Shown: piece by piece, positions 1 through 5,221 of the stretch
Numbering within the stretch: position 1 is the stretch's first letter
How the letters are laid out: the number at the start of each line of letters is the position of its first letter
Source of the DNA: Deltaproteobacteria bacterium
GTDB lineage: Bacteria > Desulfobacterota > Syntrophobacteria > BM002
Reading direction: 5' to 3'
DNA length: 5,221 bases
Assembly: GCA_017861095.1 (NCBI GenBank)
Contig: JAGFXI010000375.1
Location: 1-5,221, forward strand
Translations under genes and position numbers: made by a program
The notes under the pieces: model-generated
What the model was told of the DNA's origin: nothing
Seen by the model: only the letters and a program-made list of their open reading frames with translations
The model's database searches: none

Positions 1-28
1 CTCTGACCTCGTAGGCCTTGCCCCGCAG

Positions 29-222
29 AACATGCATCGACGAGGCGGGGTGGTCTGCTCTGCAAAGGCGCATAGTCGCGGCATTGATAGTATCGAGTGA
101 GGCTTGGCGTTGTGGCGGAGGGGCGTACAAAGTCCGGGAAGCCTCGCTGTCAGCAGAGGAAGGTAGATGCTCCGGATGCGCTTTGCGCCGCAGACCACCC
201 CGCCTGCGGCACCACCGATGTT
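29..222. repeat. Long imperfect inverted repeat (foldback element) upstream of engB
   Basis: Read 5'->3', bases 29-105 and the reverse complement of 139-222 share the same blocks in the same order: AACAT at the outer edge, the perfect 16-mer AGGCGGGGTGGTCTGC (43-58, matched by 190-205), GCAAA, GCGCAT, GCAT, and GAGGCTT (99-105, matched by 139-145). The loop is about 33 nt (106-138). A further local stem pairs 187-193 with 204-210. A colinear series of matches including a perfect 16-mer is far beyond chance. The whole could be a MITE-like foldback element or a long structured RNA in the leader of engB. No convincing target-site duplication is visible at its edges and no good ORF lies within it. 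The left side is close to the window edge, so the element may be larger. Confidence 0.7.
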
Positions 223-230
223 GGGAGGGA

Positions 231-245
231 GCGGCTTCCAGCCGC
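231..245. repeat. Small perfect hairpin, 6-bp stem
   Basis: GCGGCT (231-236) pairs with AGCCGC (240-245) around a TCC loop. It sits between the long foldback and engB. The sequence resembles short intergenic palindromes that are dispersed in many GC-rich bacterial genomes (from memory, not searched). No T-tract follows, so it is not a convincing intrinsic terminator. Confidence 0.55.
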
Positions 246-258
246 GATCAAGATGTAG

Positions 259-275
259 GGTGGGCACGGCCCACC
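259..275. repeat. Small perfect hairpin, 7-bp stem
   Basis: GGTGGGC (259-265) pairs perfectly with GCCCACC (269-275) around a 3-nt ACG loop, 38 bp before the engB start. It resembles REP-like dispersed hairpins of the form TAGGGTGGGC/GCCCACC known from several phyla (memory, not searched). It could also affect the engB mRNA leader. Its presence inside the 5' extension of the engB frame argues against that extension being coding. Confidence 0.55.
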
Positions 276-313
276 AGCAAGTCCTGATCCGACAAGGGGC
301 GGGCCCGGAACCC

Positions 314-925
314 ATGCAGATTCACGACGCGAGATTCATCTGCAGCTCCATGACGCCGGAGCAGTATCCGCCGGCGGATCTGCCGGAGATCGCCTTCGCC
401 GGCCGCTCCAATGTGGGGAAGTCCTCCGTTATCAACAGGCTCCTCAACCGGAAGAATCTGGTGCGAACCAGCAAGACCCCCGGGTGCACCCAACTCCTTA
501 ACTTCTTCGAGGTGAACCGCCGCTGCCGCTTTGTGGATTTTCCCGGCTACGGCTACGCCAAGGTGCCCGGGGACGTGAAAAGGCGCTGGCGACCCATGGT
601 TGAAGCCTACCTCACCGGGAGGAGAACGATGCGGGGTCTTGTGCTCCTCCTGGATGCCCGGCGGCTCCCGTCGCCGGAGGATCTCGCATTCTGGTCGTGG
701 CTGCGGGAGCGGGCGGTGCCTGTTGTTGCTGTGGTCACGAAGGTGGATAAGCTTTCGCGTAATGACCGGGCTCGACAGGTGGGGACAATCGCGGCACACC
801 TTGCCTGTGCGCCCGAGAGCCTGGTCCCGTTTTCCGCTGCGTCGGGCGAAGGTCGAGACGAGCTCTGGGCTGTGCTCAAGGGGTTGCTCGGCGAGGGAAA
901 AAAAGTTGATGGCGGGGCCGATTGA
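314..925 (+). CDS. engB: Ribosome biogenesis GTP-binding protein EngB (YsxC/YihA family)
   Basis: This is a 203-residue GTPase of the TRAFAC class that assists late assembly of the large ribosomal subunit in the cytoplasm; the family is usually about 195-210 residues. All G motifs are visible: the P-loop GRSNVGKSS (30-38), the G2 region SKTPGCTQ (53-60), G3 DFPGYG (75-80), G4 TKVD (142-145) and G5 SA (174-175). The N-terminal stretch up to the P-loop (ARF..S..PEQYP..DLPEIAFAGRSN) is typical of EngB. The ATG at 314 is chosen because it gives the family's normal N-terminus; the open frame reaches back to 167, but that stretch is made of inverted repeats and has no EngB similarity. The Shine-Dalgarno site is weak (a GGGG run at 295-298, rather distant). 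Cys58 stands where Arg or Lys is more usual, a minor variation. dtd follows after 33 bp, probably in the same transcript. Confidence 0.97.
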   Translation: MQIHDARFICSSMTPEQYPPADLPEIAFAGRSNVGKSSVINRLLNRKNLVRTSKTPGCTQLLNFFEVNRRCRFVDFPGYGYAKVPGDVKRRWRPMVEAYLTGRRTMRGLVLLLDARRLPSPEDLAFWSWLRERAVPVVAVVTKVDKLSRNDRARQVGTIAAHLACAPESLVPFSAASGEGRDELWAVLKGLLGEGKKVDGGAD

Positions 926-944
926 CCCTAGAGAGCGAATCCGC

Positions 945-952
945 GGGGAAGG
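945..952 (+). promoter_or_regulatory. Ribosome binding site of dtd
   Basis: GGGGAAGG ends six bases before the ATG at 959. It is a good Shine-Dalgarno match and fixes the dtd start. Confidence 0.7.
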
Positions 953-958
953 CTCGCG

Positions 959-1408
959 ATGAGAGTGGTGGTTCAGCGGGTGCGTGAGGCGAGCGTCCAG
1001 GTCGACGGCGAGATGGTGGGCCGGATCGGTCGGGGGCTTCTCGTATTTCTTGGGGTAGGCCAGCAAGATGAAGCAGAGGACGCCGTCTATCTCGTCGACA
1101 AGGTGGTCAACCTGCGAATCTTTGCCGATGATCAGGGTAAGATGAATCGCTCCCTCGTCGATGTGGGCGGGGCCCTCCTCGTGGTCTCCCAGTTCACCCT
1201 GTGGGGCGATTGCCGCAAGGGCCGACGGCCGTCCTTTGTGGCGGCAGCCGAACCGGAGAAGGCGCGGGCACTCTATCAGGGGTTTATTCACCATGCCGCC
1301 GACCTGGGTGTGGAGGTGGCGACCGGACGATTTCAGGAGCTCATGCTGGTCTCCCTGGTCAACGACGGCCCGGTCACCTTGCTACTGGACAGCGCCAAGG
1401 AATTTTGA
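959..1408 (+). CDS. dtd: D-aminoacyl-tRNA deacylase
   Basis: This 149-residue protein hydrolyses D-amino acids (and, in the family, mischarged glycine) from tRNA, a chiral proofreading step in the cytoplasm; family members act as homodimers of about 145-150 residues. It starts with the canonical MRVVVQRV..ASV.V and carries both signature motifs: SQFTLWGD (77-84, family SQFTL) and NDGPVT (135-140), which holds the Gly-Pro pair that reads substrate chirality. RKGRRPSF (86-93) and LVNDGPVTLLLDS (133-145) also fit. The segment TGRFQELM (122-129) varies slightly from the common GxFGAxM form. The stop TGA (1406-1408) lies inside the left direct repeat of a MITE-like element, which probably separated dtd from the next gene. 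It is co-oriented with engB, 33 bp downstream. Confidence 0.97.
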   Translation: MRVVVQRVREASVQVDGEMVGRIGRGLLVFLGVGQQDEAEDAVYLVDKVVNLRIFADDQGKMNRSLVDVGGALLVVSQFTLWGDCRKGRRPSFVAAAEPEKARALYQGFIHHAADLGVEVATGRFQELMLVSLVNDGPVTLLLDSAKEF

Positions 1409-1431
1409 CGGCTTCGTAAGAAGTCCATCTG

Positions 1432-1448
1432 TCCCGCGAGGCGCGGGA
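1432..1448. repeat. Internal hairpin of the MITE-like element, left half
   Basis: TCCCGCG (1432-1438) pairs perfectly with CGCGGGA (1442-1448) around a 3-nt AGG loop. It lies 24 bp after the dtd stop codon and could act on the dtd mRNA end, but only TT follows it rather than a T-run, so intrinsic termination is doubtful. Confidence 0.6.
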
Positions 1449-1537
1449 TTGCGCATCATCTTTCGTCATTGCAGCGTACGTCTGTGTACTCCTCATTCCT
1501 CAAGACTTGTCCACCTCCGGCGGATTCGCGCGCCTTG

Positions 1538-1554
1538 TCCCGCTGGCGGCGGGA
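1538..1554. repeat. Internal hairpin of the MITE-like element, right half
   Basis: TCCCGC (1538-1543) pairs with GCGGGA (1549-1554) around a 5-nt loop. It shares its stem sequence with the hairpin at 1432-1448, so the left arm of each can also pair with the right arm of the other. This supports the view that the element is built as an overall foldback. Confidence 0.5.
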
Positions 1555-1616
1555 GAGCTTGTGCCGTCTACCTTGGGGATTTTCTTCGAAGGCATCAATT
1601 TTGAGAGATAAAGGGC

Positions 1617-1623
1617 GGAGGGA
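1617..1623 (+). promoter_or_regulatory. Ribosome binding site of the hydrolase gene
   Basis: GGAGGGA ends five bases before the ATG at 1629. It is a strong Shine-Dalgarno match that decides the start and lies outside the MITE-like element, so translation initiation should have survived the insertion. Confidence 0.75.
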
Positions 1624-1628
1624 CGATC

Positions 1629-2897
1629 ATGACGCAAGAGGCGTCATCCCGGGGTGAAAGGGGACCGGTACCCTGCGAGATCTGGATTGATCGAGAGGGT
1701 GACTGGTACCACCGGGGCGCTCCGATGGAGAGAGCTGATATCGTGGGTCACCTGTGTCGGCACCTGGGCAGAGATGAATCCACCGGCCGATTTGTCATCC
1801 GCATGGGGAAGCAGGAGTGCTATCTGGAGGTGGAAGACACGCCAGTCGTCATCACCCGGGTGCTTCGAGAGGGCGGGGAGCCGGGTGATGCCGAAAGGTT
1901 TGTCCTCTCCATCAAGCACCTGGATGAGGCCGAACCCCTCGATCCGGCGAGCCTCTGGGTGGGAGAGAAGAACGTTCTCTACTGCATGGTGAAGCCGGAG
2001 CGGAAGATCCGGACTGCGGTGGGTTTTACCTCCCCGTGGGTGGGAGACGATACCATATTCGGGAGGGGAGGGAGGGTGCATAAGCGGATGATGGCACCGA
2101 CTGAACTCCAGCAAGAGGATTTCGATCTCACCGCGGCTGGCCATCGGCTAAGAGCGAGGCGCCTGAACCGACCACGGGATAGCCGGGGGAAAGGCCGTCC
2201 CGTGCTTGTCTTCCTCCACGAGGGCCTCGGCTGCATCAAGCTCTGGCGGGATTTCCCCGCCGCCCTGGTCGAGGCCACCGGGTTGGATGGGCTCATCTAC
2301 GACCGGTGGGGGCACGGAAAATCCGATCCTCTAACGGTCCGGAGGCCACACCGCTATCTTCACGACGAGGCCTTTGACAGCCTCCCTGAAGTCTTGCAAG
2401 GGTGCGGGGTGAAGGACGCGATCCTGATCGGCCACAGCGACGGCGGCACGATCGCCCTTCTCTACGGCGCCCGATACCGGCAGGGCCTCCGGGGAATCAT
2501 CACCGAGGCGGCGCATGTCTTCGTCGAGGAGGTGACGCTAGTAGGCATTCGCGAGACCGTCAAACACTACCAGTCAGGCGATCTCAAGGAGAAGCTCTCC
2601 CGCTACCACGACGACAATACCGAAACGCTCTTCTGGGCCTGGGCCGACACGTGGCTGGACCCCGGGTTCCGCGACTGGAATGTGGAATCCTACCTGCCCC
2701 AGGTCACCTCTCCGCTCCTCGCAATCCAGGGTGAGGACGACGAATATGCAACCCGGGCCCAGGTCGATGCTATCGTCGGCCAGGTATCAGGCGCGGCGCA
2801 ACCGCTCCTTGTTCCCCGATGCGGCCACACTCCCCACCGTGACGCCCGGGATGTAGTGTTGCAGGAGATGGCGGCATTCATCGAGACCGTACGGTGA
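1629..2897 (+). CDS. Two-domain protein: DUF1285-like N-terminal domain fused to an alpha/beta hydrolase
   Basis: This is a 422-residue protein with no signal peptide or membrane segment visible, so it is probably cytoplasmic. Residues about 16-155 resemble DUF1285 proteins (IDREGDWYHRGAPMER..IV...L.RDE.TGRF.........LEVEDTPVVI), a domain of unknown function. Residues about 163-422 form a full-length alpha/beta hydrolase: oxyanion-type HEGLG (197-201) followed by LWRDFP, YDRWGHGKSDP (224-234), nucleophile elbow GHSDGG (268-273, Ser270), acid loop QGEDDEY (367-373, Asp371 most likely) and CGHTPHRD (398-405, His400). The triad is therefore complete. The hydrolase half belongs to the HEGLG..LWRDFP group, whose members are usually stand-alone proteins of about 260-280 residues; the substrate cannot be told from sequence. 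The ATG at 1629 has a strong ribosome binding site. The gene now lies 220 bp after dtd, only 24 bp if the MITE-like element is removed. A carboxylic-ester or C-C bond hydrolase is possible. Confidence 0.9.
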   Translation: MTQEASSRGERGPVPCEIWIDREGDWYHRGAPMERADIVGHLCRHLGRDESTGRFVIRMGKQECYLEVEDTPVVITRVLREGGEPGDAERFVLSIKHLDEAEPLDPASLWVGEKNVLYCMVKPERKIRTAVGFTSPWVGDDTIFGRGGRVHKRMMAPTELQQEDFDLTAAGHRLRARRLNRPRDSRGKGRPVLVFLHEGLGCIKLWRDFPAALVEATGLDGLIYDRWGHGKSDPLTVRRPHRYLHDEAFDSLPEVLQGCGVKDAILIGHSDGGTIALLYGARYRQGLRGIITEAAHVFVEEVTLVGIRETVKHYQSGDLKEKLSRYHDDNTETLFWAWADTWLDPGFRDWNVESYLPQVTSPLLAIQGEDDEYATRAQVDAIVGQVSGAAQPLLVPRCGHTPHRDARDVVLQEMAAFIETVR

Positions 2898-2953
2898 CCC
2901 CGGGGCTCCCTACCCGCTGATCCGGTCTCCTTCCGTGGCGGTTTTGAAAAGTC

Positions 2954-2983
2954 TTGACAAACCTTCTGACGCCATGATTTTAT
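2954..2983 (+). promoter_or_regulatory. Candidate sigma-70 promoter for the radical SAM-transporter pair
   Basis: A perfect -35 box TTGACA (2954-2959) is followed after 18 bp by TTTTAT (2978-2983), a 4/6 match to the -10 consensus that lacks the important A at position 2. It sits in the AT-richer part of the 172-bp gap after the hydrolase and would start transcription near 2990, about 80 nt before the start codon at 3070. No clear terminator or operator is visible in the rest of the gap. Confidence 0.45.
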
Positions 2984-3069
2984 CCGCTAGAAGATGGGCA
3001 CCGCAACGCTCGAACTCCCGTACTCCTTCCGTTCCTCTCTACGCCCGTCGCAACCGGCCGGGTGATGCC

Positions 3070-4548
3070 ATGAAGATTTTGCTGCTCTATCCGGAATATC
3101 CGCCGACATTCTGGAGCTTCAAGTACATCATGAAGTTCATTGCCAAGAAGGCGGCCTATCCGCCCCTCGGCCTCCTCACCGTTGCCGCCATGCTCCCCAG
3201 GGAATGGAGGCTTCGCCTGGTGGATATGAACATTGACAAGCTTGGTGACGCTGATCTTGACTGGGCTGATTATGTAATGGTCAGCGCCATGTCGGTTCAG
3301 AAGCGATCGGTGCTCGACATCCTGGAGCGGTGCCGACGGCTTGGTGTTAGGGTTGTCGCCGGAGGCCCTCTCTTTACCAGCACCCCGGAAGAGTATGTCG
3401 ATCTGGTGGACCATCTGGTCCTGAATGAAGCTGAACTGACCTTGCCTTCCTTCCTCGCCGATCTGAACCAGGGCACACCGAAGAAGATCTACCGCACGGA
3501 AGAGTTCCCGGAGCTCTCCGTCACTCCCATACCTCGCTGGGACCTCCTGCGATTAAGCAAGTACGCCTCCTTGACGCTCCAGTTCTCTCGGGGATGCCCC
3601 TTTGACTGCGAGTTCTGCGACATCACCGCCCTCTACGGTCGTAAGCCGAGACTCAAGAGCACGGCTCAGCTTTTAGAGGAACTGGAGGCGATCTATCAGC
3701 TCGGCTGGCGGGGGAGCGTCTTCCTGGTGGACGACAATTTCATCGGCCACAAGGGCAAGATCAAGAAGGCCCTTCCTCACCTGGTCCGTTGGATGCAGGG
3801 GCGCAACTACCCCTTCACCTTCATCACCGAGGCGTCGATCAACCTGGCCGACGACGATGAGCTCGTCGAGCTCATGGTGGAGGCCAACTTTGACCGGGTC
3901 TTTATCGGCCTTGAAACCCCCGACGAGGAGAGTCTCGCAGAGTGCTCGAAACTGCAGAACTGCGGGCGTGATCTGGTAGCTGCCGTCAAGAAACTCCAGG
4001 CGGCAGGCCTTCAGGTTCTCGGGGGCTATATCGTCGGCTTCGACCACGACGACAAGAACATCTTCTCCCGGCAGATCAGGTTCATCCAGGAGAGCGGGGT
4101 GGTCACCGCCATGGTGGGGCTGTTGAACGCAGTGCCCAAGACCAGGCTCTGGGAGCGGCTCAAGGCGGAGAACCGGCTTTGCTTGGATATGTCAGGGGAC
4201 AACACCGACGGCACGCTGAACTTCATCCCCCGTATGGACATGGAAAAACTCCTTGCGGGATATCGGCATCTGGTCCGAACCATTTACCAGCCCCGCTACT
4301 TTTACCAACGGGTGTGCAAGTTTCTCGAACAGTACCAACCCCGCCGCAGGCGGCCGCTTCAATGGGATGAGATCCAGGCCTTTCTGAGATCTGTGTTCTA
4401 CCTGGGCGTCCTGGGCAATGGTCGCTCTCAGTGGTATTTCTGGAAGATGCTCTTCAGGTCCATGATTCGATATCCAAGAGTCCTGCCTGAGGCCATGACT
4501 CTCATGGTCTACGGTCATCACTTTCGCAAGGTGGCGGAGAAGGTGTGA
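3070..4548 (+). CDS. B12-binding-domain radical SAM protein with DUF4070-type C-terminus
   Basis: This is a 492-residue enzyme. Residues 1 to about 135 form a Rossmann-like cobalamin-binding domain (MKILLLYPEYPPTFW start, YPPLGLLTVAA at 30-40, VDMN at 51-54, VVAGGP at 95-100). No DxHxxG base-off histidine motif is seen, as in many radical SAM relatives. The radical SAM core covers about 165-340 with the cluster motif CPFDCEFC (Cys176, Cys180, Cys183), followed by DITALYGRKPRLKS. FLVDDNFIG (218-226) and FIGLETPDEESL (278-289) are further core landmarks, and GGYIVGFDHDD (318-328) precedes a DUF4070-like tail (MVGLLNAVPKTRLWERLK at 348-365). The family includes cobalamin-dependent methylases such as hopanoid HpnP, but most members are uncharacterised, so the substrate is unknown. 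The ATG at 3070 is preferred over an in-frame ATG at 2971 and GTG at 2935 because homologues begin MKILL.YP and a promoter-like sequence overlaps the extension. The ribosome binding site is weak (GGTGA, 3061-3065). Its stop overlaps the transporter start. Confidence 0.93.
   Translation: MKILLLYPEYPPTFWSFKYIMKFIAKKAAYPPLGLLTVAAMLPREWRLRLVDMNIDKLGDADLDWADYVMVSAMSVQKRSVLDILERCRRLGVRVVAGGPLFTSTPEEYVDLVDHLVLNEAELTLPSFLADLNQGTPKKIYRTEEFPELSVTPIPRWDLLRLSKYASLTLQFSRGCPFDCEFCDITALYGRKPRLKSTAQLLEELEAIYQLGWRGSVFLVDDNFIGHKGKIKKALPHLVRWMQGRNYPFTFITEASINLADDDELVELMVEANFDRVFIGLETPDEESLAECSKLQNCGRDLVAAVKKLQAAGLQVLGGYIVGFDHDDKNIFSRQIRFIQESGVVTAMVGLLNAVPKTRLWERLKAENRLCLDMSGDNTDGTLNFIPRMDMEKLLAGYRHLVRTIYQPRYFYQRVCKFLEQYQPRRRRPLQWDEIQAFLRSVFYLGVLGNGRSQWYFWKMLFRSMIRYPRVLPEAMTLMVYGHHFRKVAEKV
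4536..4547 (+). promoter_or_regulatory. Ribosome binding site and GTG start in a GTGA overlap
   Basis: GGAGAAGG (4536-4543), with GGAG 5 nt before the GTG at 4545, serves a start codon that shares bases with the upstream stop TGA (4546-4548). The 4-base GTGA overlap is a classic arrangement for translational coupling. It decides the start: the next in-frame ATG (4623-4625) would remove the first transmembrane helix. Confidence 0.8.
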
Positions 4549-5221
4549 CCTCGCCGTCGTCCTATGGGACGTTACTTCTCGTGTGCTGCGCCATCGCCTT
4601 TGGCGGCTACGTGGGTTCCCACATGCGGGTCCCCATACTTCCGCTTTTTGCCCGAGACCTTGGCGCCACGACGGTCGAGATTGGCATCATCAACGCCACG
4701 TACCTCCTCGTTGCTGGAATCCTCTCTCTTCCCCTCGGGATCCTCTCCGACCGGATCGGGCGAAAACGTCTCGCCTCGTTCGGAGCTTTCATCCTGGCGA
4801 GCATCTCCTTTCTGCTTGCCTTCAGCAGGACCCCGGCAGAGCTCGTCTGGATCTACCTCCTCTTTGGCATCGGGCTCGCGGCCTTCGGCCCCACCATGAT
4901 GTCCATGCTATTTTTCCTCCCCGGCACCCGGCGCGACTTCGTCGGAGGCACTCCGGCAAAGTCCCGGGCGGTCCTGGTGCGGGAGCTCGCGCGGAACCGG
5001 CCGCTCATGGGCTGCTGGCTTGCGACCTTTGGTGGGTGTTTCGGCCTGGGGATGTTCGTCACCTTCCTTCCCCTTCACGCTCACAATCGAAACCTTACGG
5101 CGGGGCAGATCGGCTTGGTCTTTGCGGTCCAGGGTCTGTGTAATGCCTTGTCCCGGATTCCCTTCGGTCACGTCAGCGATCGGGTAAATTCCCGAGAAAG
5201 ACTCGTCCTGTTCGGGCTCTT
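4545..5221 (+). CDS. MFS transporter, 3' end beyond the window, apparently lacking helices 5-6
   Basis: The frame is open from the GTG at 4545 to the window edge, giving 225 residues and two extra bases; the stop lies outside. Hydrophobic segments fit helix 1 (about 9-27), helix 2 (45-67), helix 3 (77-94) and helix 4 (100-119) of a Major Facilitator transporter. The cytoplasmic motif A is intact: GILSDRIGRKR (65-75). Directly after helix 4 (GLAAFGPTMMSM, ending at 121) the sequence passes to LFFLPGTRRD, which looks like the end of helix 6 plus the central loop. Then come helix 7 (about 154-176) and helix 8 (about 187-208) with the second-half motif GHVSDR (208-213). Helices 5 and 6, roughly 65-75 residues, are therefore missing without a frameshift. 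Losing two helices keeps the membrane topology, so it may still be expressed, but normal function is doubtful. It is translationally coupled to the radical SAM gene, and the substrate is unknown. Confidence 0.88.
   Translation, partial: MTSPSSYGTLLLVCCAIAFGGYVGSHMRVPILPLFARDLGATTVEIGIINATYLLVAGILSLPLGILSDRIGRKRLASFGAFILASISFLLAFSRTPAELVWIYLLFGIGLAAFGPTMMSMLFFLPGTRRDFVGGTPAKSRAVLVRELARNRPLMGCWLATFGGCFGLGMFVTFLPLHAHNRNLTAGQIGLVFAVQGLCNALSRIPFGHVSDRVNSRERLVLFGL

Larger units (their letters stand above)
1407..1596. mobile_element. MITE-like non-coding element with target-site duplication
   Basis: The left end (1407-1426, GACGGCTTCGTAAGAAGTCC) and the reverse complement of the right end (1577-1596, GATGCCTTCGAAGAAAATCC) match at 14 of 20 positions. 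AATTTT flanks the element directly at 1401-1406 and 1597-1602; the identity extends to AATTTTGA (1401-1408 and 1597-1604), so the duplication is 6-8 bp. No credible ORF lies inside, and at 190 bp it would need a transposase supplied in trans. Internal palindromes are present: 1432-1448, a central GTAC(N6)GTAC (1476-1489) and 1538-1554. The end sequences resemble GGCTTCGTAA..-type intergenic repeats that I recall from deltaproteobacterial genomes; this was not searched. The degenerate termini suggest an old insertion. It fills nearly the whole gap between dtd and the hydrolase. Confidence 0.75.

Noticed and set aside
114..138. Resemblance to the 5' conserved region of RNase P RNA (GGCGGAGGGG then AAAGTCCGGG)
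   Set aside because: The spacing has an extra CGTAC, the usual GAGGAAAGTCC core is broken, and none of the downstream conserved parts of RNase P RNA appear. The segment is the loop of the foldback, so it is at most a remnant or chance.
167..313. 49-residue N-terminal extension of EngB from the ATG at 167
   Set aside because: The extension is translated from inverted repeats, has no EngB similarity, and the ATG at 314 gives the family's normal N-terminus and length.
248..1294. 348-codon open frame on the minus strand opposite engB and dtd
   Set aside because: It is an antisense shadow in GC-rich DNA; the + strand holds two well-recognised families over the same bases and the minus product is a low-complexity His/Pro/Arg-rich sequence.
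1432..1448. Rho-independent terminator after dtd
   Set aside because: The stem is good, but no T-run follows, and the hairpin is better explained as part of the MITE-like element.
2886..2915. Terminator after the hydrolase (ACCGTACGGT palindrome and CCCCGGGG)
   Set aside because: The palindromes have no usable loop or T-tract, and the first overlaps the last codons of the gene.
2935..3069. Upstream GTG/ATG starts for the radical SAM protein
   Set aside because: The added residues are Arg/Ser/Pro-rich and unlike the family, which begins directly with MKILLLYP; a promoter-like sequence overlaps them.
4583..5143. 186-codon open frame overlapping the MFS gene
   Set aside because: It is out of frame with the transporter and gives an Arg/His/Pro-rich product; the GTG frame from 4545 shows clear MFS motifs.
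1..5221. CRISPR arrays, tRNA genes, toxin-antitoxin pairs, phage genes
   Set aside because: No regularly spaced direct repeats, tRNA-like cloverleaf sequences or recognisable defence or phage genes were seen.

Overview
The window is a GC-rich bacterial chromosomal segment with five genes, all on the + strand: engB (314-925), dtd (959-1408), a two-domain alpha/beta hydrolase (1629-2897), a B12-binding radical SAM enzyme (3070-4548) and the first 225 codons of an MFS transporter (4545 to the window edge). The high GC, an EngB of bacterial type, good Shine-Dalgarno sites and the DUF1285-like domain fit a Gram-negative lineage. A deltaproteobacterium or an NC10-like bacterium is my best guess, but nothing here fixes the taxon.

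Bases 1-313 hold no convincing gene. They contain a long imperfect inverted repeat (about 29-222; arms share a perfect 16-bp block plus several shorter blocks in the same order), followed by two compact perfect hairpins (231-245 and 259-275) just upstream of engB. engB and dtd lie 33 bp apart and look like a small housekeeping unit for ribosome assembly and tRNA proofreading.

The 220-bp gap 1409-1628 is almost entirely explained by a 190-bp MITE-like element (1407-1596). It has degenerate 20-bp terminal inverted repeats (14/20 matching) and is flanked by a direct repeat AATTTT, or AATTTTGA if counted as 8 bp. One copy of that repeat contains the dtd stop codon. Removing the element in silico restores a 24-bp dtd-hydrolase spacing with an intact stop codon and Shine-Dalgarno site, so the hydrolase was probably once the third gene of an engB-dtd-hydrolase operon.

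The hydrolase joins an N-terminal DUF1285-like domain to a complete alpha/beta hydrolase with a visible Ser-Asp-His triad. A 172-bp gap with a consensus TTGACA -35 box follows. The radical SAM enzyme and the transporter come next and share a GTGA stop/start overlap, which implies translational coupling; a modify-and-export or uptake-and-modify pair is plausible but unproven. The transporter appears to lack transmembrane helices 5 and 6 through an in-frame deletion near 4899-4912. It also runs off the window, so its C-terminal part is unseen.

I found no clear new multi-gene system. The points most worth a second look are the MITE insertion at the dtd stop codon, the long foldback upstream of engB, the DUF1285-hydrolase fusion, and the transporter lacking two helices.
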